Source: Apostichopus japonicus (lineage: Eukaryota > Echinodermata > Holothuroidea > Aspidochirotida > Stichopodidae). From it: a stretch of 64,000 bases of DNA. The position numbers and the translations under genes were made by a program. Numbering within the stretch: position 1 is the first letter of the stretch; each line of letters opens with the position of its first letter. Below are positions 36,617 through 48,116 of this stretch, in pieces. The stretch spans positions 45,173,111 to 45,237,110 of the forward strand of contig NC_092576.1 of the NCBI RefSeq assembly GCF_037975245.1, in the 5' to 3' direction. The notes beneath the pieces were generated by a model. It had not been told where the DNA came from. It did no database searches and saw nothing but the letters and a program-made list of their open reading frames with translations.

Positions 36617-39367
36617 CCACCAGCATGTCAGAGGTATAGTGTAACTGAATTAGAAATGATGGGTCTATTTATTAATGTGACAGCATTCAAACATTTATTG
36701 CAAAATGTAGAATTTGAAGCTTATGTTGATCACTCAGCCATTGTTGAATTGTTTAAGTCAAAACAAGAACCAGCAACTTCACGCTTACGTAAGCTTCTGT
36801 TCAAATTGTCAGAATATACATTTCAGGTTGGTTATAAGAAAGGCTCAGAATTGGTTTTGGCAGATTATTTGTCTAGAGCACCACAGGAATTTCACTCTGA
36901 AATAGATCAGGTTGCTCAAGAGGTCAATTCTTGTGAGGATTTTTCAACTACACCTAAGGAGACATTTAATCCAATCATGACAAGGTCAAAGGCAAGGTCA
37001 ATGGGAGTCAAAATTCCAGATTTATTTCCAAATAGAGTCACTAAGGAGTCTAAGCAGGATTCCCCAGCCAAAGAATCAACAAATAGAGTTAATAGGACAT
37101 CCATTCCTAAGGCAACACATTCTAATGAGCATGTTACACAGAGACCACAATCTGAGTCACAAAAGACGACTACACCAGTTATTTCTACTGATAAGAGAGA
37201 AACATATATTCAAAGGCCTACTAGTACTATGCCGAGTGAAAATCGACATACATATAGTACTGACATATTAGTTGTGCCAAATTTTACAAGTGTTTCTCAA
37301 CCTTCAGAGCCAAGATTAGTGGATCAGATTAGACATAGAGTGCCAGAGGTAGTCAGAGAACCACCACCAGAATTATTTGTTCAGCCAAAGCCAGTCATAA
37401 CAAACATTGATCATTTGGTTACAGGGCACATTCCAAAACAAAAGGAATTGAATAAAGTCATGAAGGCAATTCAAGGAAAGCTGATCAAAAACTATGATCT
37501 ACCGTTTGATGTAAAAGAGTTGCAAATTCAACAACAAACTTGTCCTTACTACAAACCAATTTATGATTTTCTTGCACATGACATTATTCCAAGTAATGTT
37601 AAGCATGCTAGAACTGTTCGTTCTCAAGCAGAGGATTATTTGTTATGTAATAGTTTGTTATTCAGGATATTTTTGCATGAGACTAATGATGCTAAGATGA
37701 CTCTTCAGTTAGTCGTACCTGAGACTATGGTAGAACAGATAATATCTCGATATCACGATGACTTGTTAAGTAATCATCAGGGTGTAATGCGTACATATTT
37801 GACCATTAGACAGCATTTCTATCTGCGCAATATGTTTCAACGCATCAGTAATTATATTCAGGCATGTCTCCGTTGTCAAGAATTCCGTAAGAAACCGGAC
37901 AAATTGAGACAATATCATGCTCGCATTCCTGATTCTTATCGTCCTTTTGACAGACTTAGTCTAGATTTCAAGACTATGCCCACAACGGCTACAGGATTTA
38001 AACATTTGATGGTTGTTTGTGATGAGATCACTAGATTTGTTGTATGTGTTTCTCTTAAGACTCTTGATGCTGAGACAATATGTGAAGCATTATTGCAGAG
38101 GGTAGTCACAACTTTTGGTCCACCGTCTTGTATCATAAGTGATGCGGCAGCGTCTCTTACAGGAAAATTAGTGGAGCTCTTAAGTAAAGCTTTAGGCATT
38201 GAACAAAAGTTCATCAGTGTAAGCAATCATGGAAGCTTACAGGTTGAAAGACACATTCAGACTCTTTCAAATTTCCTCAAAGTGAACTTAAATCAGTTTG
38301 GTACGGATTGGGTACGATTTGTCCCAACATCAGCCTATGCATATAACACATTTTCCTCTCCTCAGTTAGGTAACTATAGCCCATTTGAACTTGCATTTGG
38401 ACGTAAGCCACCAAATCTTACAAATTTATCATTTAATCCAATGGCAGGATTATCACAATCTCATGGAGAATATGCTGCATTGTTAAAGAAACGATTTGAT
38501 CATTTGTCAAGGGTAATGTTAGTCTTACAAAAGAAGCAACAAGATGCTCAAAATGTTAAGATAAGTGCAAAACTGGACAAAGGTGCAATTTATTCAACGG
38601 GTCAATTAGTGTATCTGTATAAGCCAACGTCTTCCTCCTTGACTGCGAACTCTCGCAAAATTGCTGCAGAATGGTGTGGACCACTAGTGATCCATCAAGT
38701 TTTGGATAGGACTCATTATTTGTTGGCCACTCTCAAAGGAGAAATTCTTAGTGATGTATTCAATTATAACAGGCTTAAACCATGTTTTGTAAGAGCATCT
38801 TCTGAGACTAAGAATATCACTAACATTCAGAAATTGCGGAATGTCTTGAAAACAAAGGGTTCATCAAGTGAAAAGGTTACACGAATGCGAAATGTTTTGA
38901 GTAGTAACACTTCTAATGCAGAAAATGTTAATGTCATGCAAGATGCACATATTGAGTTTCATGATGAGTTTGGTAACATTTTGCCAGGGGTAACTTCAGA
39001 TCACGTCATGTGTCTTATGACCACTAAGCCAATGAATGTTGCATCCTTTTTAGAGAATAGAGCACATAATGAAGGATTAGCAATTCCATATCCTTCCATG
39101 AAAGATAGCATATTAAGGCAAAAGAAAGTTTTTGCAAATGCTCCACAAGGAGACATGAAAGTCCAACGTGCTCGATACAAATTGGGTGAATTACAGGTTC
39201 TGGTCACCTATCAGACACCATGTTTTCCAACAGGCTTTAAGAGTCATGATTTTTGGTGGAATGTAGGGAAATATTCCAACACAGAGGAAATAATGAATTT
39301 TCTCCATGAAAAGGGATTGAACATTACAGGCAATCCAGGCAGGATGTTGCAAACATTATATGGTTAG
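36617..39367 (+). CDS. pol: pol, C-terminal part: rest of RNase H, integrase, extra C-terminal region
   Basis: The coding frame resumes directly after the inserted element and runs about 900 aa (first Met at 36656). Positions below count from that Met. RNase H C-terminal half at residues 1-85 (VDHSAIVELF, ADYLSRAPQ). A low-complexity linker follows. The integrase H2C2 zinc-binding module is at about 364-405 (H..H..CLRC). The DDE core has Asp near 437 (LSLDF), Asp near 495 (IISDAA) and Glu near 530 (QVERHI). A GPY/F-like module is near 675 (EWCGPLVIH). About 150 more residues extend past the usual integrase end, without recognisable chromodomain or envelope features and ending GNPGRMLQTLYG. 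The integrase inserts cDNA into chromatin. The frame is intact. Confidence 0.9.
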   Translation, partial: PPACQRYSVTELEMMGLFINVTAFKHLLQNVEFEAYVDHSAIVELFKSKQEPATSRLRKLLFKLSEYTFQVGYKKGSELVLADYLSRAPQEFHSEIDQVAQEVNSCEDFSTTPKETFNPIMTRSKARSMGVKIPDLFPNRVTKESKQDSPAKESTNRVNRTSIPKATHSNEHVTQRPQSESQKTTTPVISTDKRETYIQRPTSTMPSENRHTYSTDILVVPNFTSVSQPSEPRLVDQIRHRVPEVVREPPPELFVQPKPVITNIDHLVTGHIPKQKELNKVMKAIQGKLIKNYDLPFDVKELQIQQQTCPYYKPIYDFLAHDIIPSNVKHARTVRSQAEDYLLCNSLLFRIFLHETNDAKMTLQLVVPETMVEQIISRYHDDLLSNHQGVMRTYLTIRQHFYLRNMFQRISNYIQACLRCQEFRKKPDKLRQYHARIPDSYRPFDRLSLDFKTMPTTATGFKHLMVVCDEITRFVVCVSLKTLDAETICEALLQRVVTTFGPPSCIISDAAASLTGKLVELLSKALGIEQKFISVSNHGSLQVERHIQTLSNFLKVNLNQFGTDWVRFVPTSAYAYNTFSSPQLGNYSPFELAFGRKPPNLTNLSFNPMAGLSQSHGEYAALLKKRFDHLSRVMLVLQKKQQDAQNVKISAKLDKGAIYSTGQLVYLYKPTSSSLTANSRKIAAEWCGPLVIHQVLDRTHYLLATLKGEILSDVFNYNRLKPCFVRASSETKNITNIQKLRNVLKTKGSSSEKVTRMRNVLSSNTSNAENVNVMQDAHIEFHDEFGNILPGVTSDHVMCLMTTKPMNVASFLENRAHNEGLAIPYPSMKDSILRQKKVFANAPQGDMKVQRARYKLGELQVLVTYQTPCFPTGFKSHDFWWNVGKYSNTEEIMNFLHEKGLNITGNPGRMLQTLYG

Positions 39368-40620
39368 AATGTATAACTGCATATTGCTTTAAGTTCAGAT
39401 GAACAGGTGTTTTACCCACAATTGTATGAATGGAATGCATCATGGCATTTACCTGCATACCTATTAAGTGGAAGTCATTGTACTGTATGGTGTAACAATA
39501 TAAGCTTTATTGTTAAAAACATCACCAAGGGACCTAGTTTCATCTTTTATAACAAATGTGTAATGAGTATACCTTATTTCTCCTTATGAATTCGTTCAAA
39601 CGTTTACCCGGCAATTAGAACATATCCGGAATATTAGCAACATGGGTTTTCATATATTGAGAAATATTTTAAGGATATTTACATTGCATCATTGATGTTA
39701 TATTGAAGGCCATTTAGAGACAGCATTGGTGATGTGCAACTTTTGCTTACAGCAACAGTTATCAAAGCAAATGAAAGTATAGATCTTTTGAGGAACTTAT
39801 GTATATATTTTCTTTTCCTCAATTATTCATGCAAAAGTAAATTTCATCATGAAGTTGAAAAGACAAGATGTTAAGTATTATGTAAATTTGAAGAAAGATT
39901 TGTTGATGTCATAGTCTATGGGGTCTCTTTTATGGTATCGAATATCTAGTACTTTGGTACTTTACTAGATCATTTCGGAGTGCATACCTAGGGTCACCAT
40001 GCTATCGAGTCACATTTTCTTGATTTTCTTGAGGTGAATGTATATGATTCACAAGGTTTCAAAGCAGTTTTGAAACTTTGCCTTCATTAAAGAGGAGGTT
40101 TTGTAAATGAGTTTGTAATATTTTAAGGTTCTTTTGTAAAATACGAATTTTTTTTATGGAACGCCAAGGTGTTCTGTTCAGTTAAAAGATAACTAAGTCT
40201 AGTATTCTCTGATCTCACCCCAATTCACGGCATGATTTCACTTTTGATATAAATGTATTATTAATGTATGAAATGCATAAATGTATTTTGAAAGAGATAC
40301 TGCATATTTTGCTGTGTCATGTAACTTTAAGATATCTTAATGATATATGATATATTTTTTTTTAGATTACATCATATGATGTCATCAATATTAAAAAGGT
40401 ACACAAAAAAAAAAAAATCAAGGAAATAGTGTCAATGTATATACCATATGATCATTTTAATAATTCGTAACCCAAGATGTTAACCTTTGAGATATATGAA
40501 GACCATTTATTGAAGTCAATGAATATTAGTGAATGAGCTTACAGTACTCTACCTTCTTGAGATAATGATAAGTTAAAGCAGTATGATGTTAAAATTTTGG
40601 AGTATCCAAAAATTTTAAAA
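39368..40620 (+). other. 3' untranslated region of the young Gypsy element
   Basis: About 1.25 kb between pol and the polypurine tract. AT-rich, with no frame longer than about 60 codons and no env-like gene. Confidence 0.6.
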
Positions 40621-40632
40621 GATTGAGGGGGA
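40621..40632 (+). promoter_or_regulatory. polypurine tract
   Basis: GATTGAGGGGGA directly precedes the 3' LTR, the expected primer site for plus-strand DNA synthesis. Confidence 0.75.
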
Positions 40633-41396
40633 TGTTATGAAATAGTAATACCATCTCTTTGATGTTACCGAAAAACTCCATCGAGACACCTTACAGGCCT
40701 CTTATGTATTTATCTAGGTCATGGATTCAGTTTTCCCACGAGAAGTTTTTAACTATCTTATTGAATCTTGGTACAGGGCCTTTTCCCAAAATAGATTCCA
40801 TTATGTCTGTGGAACATTCGAGAAGGTTCTCTCACGTGGTATGGAAGTTTCCATAGAAAGGGGATGGACTTCCAAACTCCCAACCAATCAGGGCAGATCA
40901 GTGCCAGTGCACTTATTTTTATATCGTTAAGTTAATACAGGATGGTCAGTTTATTGGCTGCCTTCTGATTGTGCGCAGAGGGATTTTATGGAAGTAAGGT
41001 TTAAAAGTAAAAGGAGGCCGAAAGTTTGAGCACTCCGTCAGCAAAGTTTATCACTTGATCAGCAAATTTATCACTCCGTCAGCGCTCCGTGATCAGTTTG
41101 TCATTGCTTCGTTACTATTTCATCACTCCTAATTGTTTAATTGACGGAGTCAAGTCAAGTCAAATCATTGTAATTTAATTTTATTTGTAAAGAGAATCGA
41201 CAGAGAAGAAATTATACCGAATCATTAATCAAATCCTATCTCGTCAAATTGTTTTTCTGTGAACTCATTGTTTTCTTCCGTTCGAGACATCTCCTGAAGA
41301 AGCATAAAAACGGCATCAAGATATCCCAGTACCTTTCTATCGCGAGTCCCGATATAGTTTTACTATCGGAGGAGCCGGGCTCGTCACAATATTACA
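40633..41396 (+). repeat. 3' LTR of young Gypsy element
   Basis: 764 bp. Identical by eye to the 5' LTR except for one base in the ACAGAGAWGAAATT stretch. Followed by GTAG, matching the GTAG before the 5' LTR. Confidence 0.95.
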
Positions 41397-43403
41397 GTAG
41401 TCCAGGTGGGTACAACTGTCAGAGACAAGTATATTCTTACATTTAATCTTACATATCTGACCATTCTGTAGTGCATAATAAAACATTCGTCTTCAGAGAA
41501 TGGTACTGGAGCGTCACAAAAGTTAGGAAATATAATACAATATATTATATAATATAATATAAATACTATAAGGAAGAAATATATAAAGGGCAAACTAAGG
41601 GAATTATGTCATGTTAAATTCTGCGCTCCTGGGAACTTTTCCCAGCCATTGATGGATTCACATCAGGATACATTAATAAACAAGAGCCCAACGGCACTAT
41701 GGTTCCTTGCTTGTAAGGAATATTTACAAGGGAGCAGCACTGTCTTAAAATTATTATGTGGTCCAATGTACACACACAATATTATTGCCAAAACTATCAC
41801 AAATCAACTGCTGGTCCTTTTGAGAACCTGTTGAGGACCAGGTGTCCGATATGAGCAATCTTTTTTTTTTTTTTTTACAGAACTCGCAGAATCATCCTAA
41901 CTGTACTTACTAAGAATTTTAACAAAACCAAAGAAAACATTGATCTCAAATAACTTTGCACATGGAGGTTGCAGCGGAGTCAACCTATGGACAATTTAGA
42001 TTGGAATATGGCCACGAAACTTCAAATAATCAACTTGAAAGATACTAATACAGGTCACTGGAGGTCAACCTGAGGTCAAAGGTCACCCAAATGCAGGTCG
42101 GTTATAGGATTACAATAGCGTAACTCCCAACCTTGACGGACATTTTGCTCTCAAGTTATTGCAAAAATACTAGTTTTGACCACTAGTTCCTTTGTTGACC
42201 TTGGATCACATGACCGTTATGTTTGGAAACGATCCCTTAACCCATTTACAACTACTCCCAAAATATCAACCATCTCGGACCCTGTCAATTGGAGCTATTG
42301 CTTTTTTTTAATTTTGGTTTTTGGCCTCCAACTGACCTTTGGTGACCTTCACAGGCACCAAAAACAATAGGGCACACCTTCTCACTATATATACCTAGTT
42401 TGAGTTTAGTCCAACTTTCCCTTGTTGAGTTACAGTGTACCCAAGCGAGTGTCGCAGACACACACACATGCCAACCTGACTACATAGGTTCCTTTGCAAA
42501 AGCAAGGAACCAAAAAGGTGCTTTTACTTCACCTGATCTATAGTGGAACTTCAAAAAGATGATCATCTATGACATTGAAGCAATCCTTTGCTGCATTCTT
42601 TCACCATGTTGGAGGTATGTTTACAGATTTGACTTCAGATAGTGATCTCTGAGAACATCGACCTCTCTCTTCCAGGGGAATCCTCATTTCCTCTGTACTC
42701 ATACAGTATAGGCAACAGTGAAGGCCTACAGTAATATATGTGTAAAGATAAGGATAATGGCACAGTTCTTATAATGCCTTGATAAACAGAGAACATGCTA
42801 TCATTATTTCATGGTGAAGACTCAAGTCTGAATATTTGAGTTTCATCAGATTAACCATGGGGGGGGGGGGTGGGGGGTTGTGCAAGGGGGATCCCAGATG
42901 AAATTTGGACCCTTTCAAAAATAAAAGGTAAACCAATTGGAAAACTGTTGAACAAAGACCCTTCATAAATTTTACTCCCCACTGAAAAAGAAAGAAACCA
43001 GAATGAAAACATTTCATGGTTCCTTGCTGCTGTTCATTAGTTCCATTAATAGGGAAATTTCTAAGAAAGCCCTAATACAACAACAGCAATTCATGGACAT
43101 AAACTTTTGTTACCAATTAGTAATGCTAAGCCCTGCCCTCTTATAAATTGGTATCACATCAATTGCAACATACAGCATGTGTATCAGCTATCTACCAACA
43201 TCACCATACCAAGTTAGGTGATATTCCAAATGATGCTTGCCGTTGTGCCCCTGTAAAATACAGTCAACCGACGGCAAACAAATTGCCATCGTGCTCTTTT
43301 TGTTTGCCGTCGGTGCCCATCTTTCTGTTCTGTATATTTGTACACTAAAGTTACAACAATCTTGAGATTTTATTTTTATTCGTCCTTCGCAAATCAGCGA
43401 TCT
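41397..43403. other. non-coding DNA with repeat fragments
   Basis: No gene recognised. The stretch 41650-42510 holds words such as GGTTCCTTGCTTGTAAGGAA, GGAGGTCAACCTGAGGTCAAA and AAGGTCACC, which look like an old dispersed repeat. Similar GGTCAAAGGT words occur at 59780-60160. A poly-T of about 18 lies near 41860 and a G-run near 42859. Confidence 0.4.
43267..43313. repeat. 16-bp stem inverted repeat
   Basis: ACCGACGGCAAACAAA and its exact complement, separated by about 15 bp. Could fold as a hairpin. No linked gene or terminator role is evident. Confidence 0.6.
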
Positions 43404-43930
43404 TGTAGAGGACTTCACTTTTATCAAATCGAAAGTGCGCCCTCATTTTTAGAAGATTAATTACGATCAATAATAACTTTATCAATGTCATGACTAATAC
43501 TAGGTCAAGAGACATTGGTTTCGATAAAACAATGGATGGTTTTATTCCGACGAACGATAAGCGAAATCTTTCACACAACGATAGAATATATAGCTACTTA
43601 CGACTAACGACTACGACTTGGATTACGATATTCAACGGATCGACAACGCTTATACTTACGACGAAATTACGCTTAAACGGAAAACTTTTATTGTTTTTCC
43701 CTACTTTTATTCAATATCAAATCGGATATGTGTTGCCCCCGCTTCCGGGCGAATTGTTTTTATGGATTAGGATTTTGATAGCGGAATTTGTGTTTGGATT
43801 TTTAATTGGATCCTGTCTGTAGGATTCGTACGAGAAGGCGACCTAGCGCAAATAGGACTGTAGTGTTTGAGGTGAGTGACGTACTTTTATATTTCATATA
43901 ATTTACCACCTAATAACCCTAGCGTCCAAA
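43404..43930 (+). repeat. 5' LTR of second Gypsy element
   Basis: 527 bp, starts TGTAGAGGACTTCAC. A 110-codon frame (43490-43822) is contained wholly in the LTR and repeated in the other LTR. I treat it as incidental. Confidence 0.93.
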
Positions 43931-43931
43931 G

Positions 43932-43949
43932 TGGTGACCCCGACGTGAT
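43932..43949 (+). promoter_or_regulatory. primer-binding site
   Basis: TGGTGACCCCGACGTGAT, one base after the 5' LTR. A TGG-start sequence of this kind is usual for invertebrate Gypsy elements. The tRNA is not named here. Confidence 0.7.
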
Positions 43950-44043
43950 TCAGCTAGGTTGCCTTGAATACTTCCCATGTACTAAAAATCGCATAATTTT
44001 TTACTCCTAATTTTCGCATTGGAATAATATAATACTGTACATC

Positions 44044-44872
44044 ATGGATCCAGAAAATTCACACGAAACACAACAATCGCTATTCACAGTTAGTATTAAA
44101 TTACCTCCGTACTGGCCCAAATGACCCAATTATCTGGTTCGCACAGGTTGAGGCGCAATTCGTAACGAGGAGAGTTACTAACGAGGATACAAAATATGCC
44201 TACGTGATATCGTCCCTACAACCGGAAATAGCCCAGGAAGTACGCGACTTGCTCATAAGTAAGCCAAGCGACCAACCCTATCAAAAATTAAAGGAGGAGT
44301 TAATTAAGCGAACAACGGCTTTGGAGCAAAAACGGCTACACAAGTTGTTAATTTCTGAAGAATTGGGGGATCGAAAACCCACGCAACTGTTGCGCAAAAT
44401 GCGTCAGCTGCTAGGTACAAATACCCTTGATGCGAACATTTTGAAACAACTTTTTGTTCAGCGACTTCCATCGAGCGCCCAACTAATTCTGGCGTCAATG
44501 AGCGACACAACACCGATAGAAACCGTAGCCGAGTTAGCGGATAAAATCATGGAAGTAACTCCTGCATATCCTCCCATCGCTGCCATACAAACACCCCAGG
44601 CCCAGGCACAAAAATCAGAAGTGCAACAATTAAGTGAACAAGTCCGTGAACTCACTGCCCAAATTGCTTCACTAAAGTCAGAGGTCAGGGAGCGCAGTCG
44701 AAGCCGATCTCGAAGCCGACAAAGATTCAATTCCCAGTCAAATAATACCAGTAACGTTGACAGTGATATTTGTTGGTATCATCAATCATTTGGTGATAAG
44801 GCCAGGACATGTAGAGTGCCATGCAAGTATCCAAGCAATTTAAAGCCGGAAAACGAACAGGCCAGCGTGTAA
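44044..44872 (+). pseudogene. gag: gag of second Gypsy element, one frameshift
   Basis: Starts ATGGATCCAGAAAATTC. After about 25 codons, at LPPYWP, one extra base near 44117 (CCCAAATGA) shifts the frame; the rest reads on to 44872 (from 44204 without interruption). The body contains KYAYVISSLQPEIAQEVRDLL, then an Arg/Ser repeat tract (RSRSRSRSRQR) and a terminal Cys/His finger CWYHQSFGDKARTC..PC, typical of this branch of Gypsy gags in place of the CCHC knuckle. The pol frame overlaps the gag end by about 50 nt in the -1 frame. Confidence 0.85.
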
Positions 44873-47800
44873 CGGTGGCGAGCGTTGGCCAAAATCTAAG
44901 CCGCCTGTTTTACATTCGTGACAGAACCACCACGAAACGTTTTCTCATTGATACAGGGGCAGCGGTCAGTGTGGTACCCCCCGTACGTTGTGACCTATAT
45001 AATCGCGGAAAAGGGCCATATCTTCAAGCGGCAAATCGGACCAAAATAGACACTTTCGGGCACAAGTCACTAACACTCGATATTGGTTTGCGTAGGAACT
45101 TTCCGTGGGTCTTTGTGATCGCCGACGTGGAAACTGCTATTCTCGGTTGTGATTTCTTACGATATTTTGGATTACTTGTCGATATTCGAAATAATACACT
45201 GATCGACAGGTTAACCAATCTCACTATTGAATGCATCTCAACCGAAGAAACGTCCCTTTGTTTGATGTTTGCCACAACACCTAACGATTCACCTTATCAT
45301 GCTCTATTAAAGGAATTCCCAGAAATTTTGCGGGTAACTTTTGAAGAAACACAGGTGAAACATTCGGTAACGCACAATATTAACACGATCGGAGCACCCG
45401 TTTTTTTCTCGCGCACGTCGTCTACCGCCCAACAAGCTAACTATCGCTCGACAAGAATTTGACCACATGCTGCAACTTGGGATCGTCCGACAATCTAACA
45501 GCAATTGGTCATCCCCTCTACACATGGTGCCCAAAAAAGAACGGAGATTTGAGGCCATGTGGCGATTATCGAGCCTTAAACAGCGTTACCATTCCAGACC
45601 GCTATCCTATTCCACACATTAACGATTTTTCAACTTCACTGTCGGGAACATCAATTTATTCCAAAATTGATTTAGTGAGAGCCTACCATCAAATCCCGGT
45701 GGAAGATTCCGATATTTGCAAAACGGCCATCACAACCCCATTCGGCCTCTTCGAATTCAAACGAATGCCGTTTGGACTCCGCAATGCCGCCCAGACGTTC
45801 CAACGCTTCATGGACGGGGTAACGCGCGGTTTGCCATTTTGCTACACTTACATTGATGACGTACTCGTGGCCAGCAAATCCCCAGAGGAACATACCCGTC
45901 ACCTCAAACAGCTGTTTGCCAGACTCGCAGATTAAGAGGGGTGATAATCCAACGAAGTGTCAGTTCGGTGTTCCAGAACTCGAATTTCTTGGACACAAAT
46001 TGAGCTGCAAAGGAATATCACCTCTCCCGGAGAAAGTACAATCCATAGCCGAATTTCCGAAACCAAATTCGTTACGCAAACTTCGAGAATATCTTGGACT
46101 TATCAACTTTTATAGGAGGTTCATCCCGGAATGTTCCAGTATTTTACACCCGTTAACAGACATATTAGCGGGAAAGAAGCCCAAGTCAGCACCGATTGAC
46201 TGGAATGACGAAGCATCAGAATCATTCGAGGAGAGCAAACGAGCGCTCGCCAACGCAACTCTCCTTACACATCCCGACTCATCCAAACCCCTTTCATTAA
46301 TGGTGGACGCCTCGGATAAAGCCTTAGGAGGCGTGTTACAGCAAAATATTGAAGGAGTTTGGCATCCAATCTCGTTTTTCTCCCAAAACTAAGCGAGACA
46401 GAATCGCGATACAGTGCATTTGGTCGTGAACTACAACCAATATACTCGGCAATACGTCATTTCCGCCATATACTAGAGGGACGACAATTCTTCATTCTCA
46501 CCGACCACAAACCACTAACGTACGCGTTAAAAACTAGTACCGACTGCTACTCACCGAGAGAGATACGGTATCTGGATTTCGTTTCCCAGTTCACGGCGGA
46601 TATTCGCCACGTCAGTGGAAAGGACAATGTTGTCGCAGACGCACTGTCTCGTTTAGGCGTTAACGCATTCCGTCAAGGTTTGCCCTCATCTACCCTGATC
46701 GACTTTGCTCAAATCGCTGCAAAACAACAGAATGACATTCAGCTTCAGGAATTGAAGGACTCCCCTGTCATGAAATTTCAGGAGATTCCGCTCCCATCAT
46801 CACCTGGCACGATATGGTGTGATATGTCAACCGGTTCACCTCGACCGTTTATACCGAAGGTGTTTCGGAAAGACATTTTTAATTCACTTCACTCCATGTC
46901 GCATCCTGGAATCAGAGCAACACGGAAACTTATCACGGACCGTTTCGTGTGGCCCAACATAAACAAAGACGTCAGGTCCTGGGCTAAATCATGTGAGTCC
47001 TGCCAACGCGCCAAAGTACACCGACACACGATGACGCCACTTGGTACTTTTGCTGTCCCCGATGCTCGTTTCGACCACATTCATTTGGACATCGTGGGCC
47101 CACTCCCACCGTCAAGAGGATACAAATACCTCCTCACCGTTATCGACCGCTTCACTCGTTGGCCGGAAGCAATCTGTATTCCAGATATCAATGCCCAGAC
47201 TGTAGCTGAAGCATTTGTCAGCAGATGGATTTCCATTTTCGGTGTGCCATCGACTATAACGACGGATAGAGGCGCTCAATTCGAGTCTGCTCTGTTCAAA
47301 CAACTGACCGCTCTTCTCGGCAGCAAACGAATACGTACGACTGCGTATCACCCGATATCCAACGGGCTTGTGGAACGTTTCCATAGGCATCTCAAATCAT
47401 CCATCAAAGCTCAACGCGATCCTTCCAAGTGGGCCGAGGTTTTGCCACTTGTTTTGTTAAGCATACGTACAACGCTTAAAGCCGACCTCGGGTGCAGTGC
47501 AGCGGAGTTAGTTTTCGGTACTACTCTTCGCGTGCCATGTCAACTGGTATCTCCTGTTCCTGACGTGAACGAACTTGACCCTACAATTTTCGTCGACCGC
47601 CTGAAACGTCAGATGGCCGATTTAAAACGGACCGACACCAGGCCAAATAAACGACATGCGCAGCAGTCCGACGATCTTCAGCACTGCACACACGTTTGGG
47701 TTAGAGTCGATTCAGTGAAACGTCCACTGCAACCTCCGTACCGAGGGCCTTTCCGTGTCATTTCCAGGGGGACAAAACATTTGTATTGGACATCAATTGC

Positions 47801-48032
47801 AAACACGACACAGTGTCGATTGACAGGTTAAAGGTCGCGTATGCTGAAGACGACGAACTTGTGGAACCGACCGAACCGCTTACTTTGCCCACGCCCTCTT
47901 TCGAGAACGACGAACTTTTCAACCAAAACACGCCCGGACGATACGCTCACCGGACTCATACAGCCTGACCCCAAGCCAAAGACCGTTACGCGATCAGGTA
48001 GGCGGGTTCATTGGCCAGTGCGATATAGGTGA
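44821..48032 (+). pseudogene. pol: pol of second Gypsy element, multiple frameshifts
   Basis: Protease with DTGA in FLIDTGAAVSVVPP (44821-45400). Reverse transcriptase (about 45420-46100) with [42 protein letters not shown] and the catalytic YIDDV. RNase H (about 46290-46680) with LMVDASDKALGG and [11 protein letters not shown]. Integrase (about 46860-47800) with H2C2 zinc module, [18 protein letters not shown] and [10 protein letters not shown] carrying the DDE residues, and a GPF module. The C-terminus is TRSGRRVHWPVRY. Frames break near 45412, 45537, 45940, 46386, 47780 and 47945, several in A- or G-runs. Catalytic residues are all present, so the breaks are recent decay or assembly errors. 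Confidence 0.88.
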
Positions 48033-48104
48033 AGAACTGTGTACATGTATGTTTTATATTACGTTTTGTTTTTCTTATCGATCACTCTTTTTCGCGAGTG
48101 ATCT

Positions 48105-48116
48105 GGAAGGGGGCTA
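48105..48116 (+). promoter_or_regulatory. polypurine tract
   Basis: GGAAGGGGGCTA next to the 3' LTR of the second Gypsy element. Confidence 0.7.

Larger units (their letters stand above)
26624..41396 (+). mobile_element. young Ty3/Gypsy LTR retrotransposon, interrupted
   Basis: Complete element with direct LTRs (26624-27387 and 40633-41396), both TG...CA and 764 bp. The outer flanks GTAG on each side are a 4-bp target-site duplication. Order is LTR, primer-binding site, gag, protease, reverse transcriptase, RNase H, integrase, polypurine tract, LTR, which is the Ty3/Gypsy order. By eye the LTRs differ at one base (T/A near 27201 and 41210), so insertion was very recent. A foreign DNA element (31179-36616) splits the RNase H domain. 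Without it the element is about 9.3 kb. No env-like frame is seen between integrase and the 3' LTR. Confidence 0.93.

Noticed and set aside
36656-39367. Separate host gene starting at the first Met of this frame
   Set aside because: The frame begins inside RNase H and continues the pol gene that stops at 31200; the inserted element explains the split.
43490-43822. 110-codon frame found in both LTRs of the second Gypsy element
   Set aside because: It lies entirely within the LTR, so its repetition follows from the LTR copies. The translation has no recognisable domain and spans promoter-type sequence.
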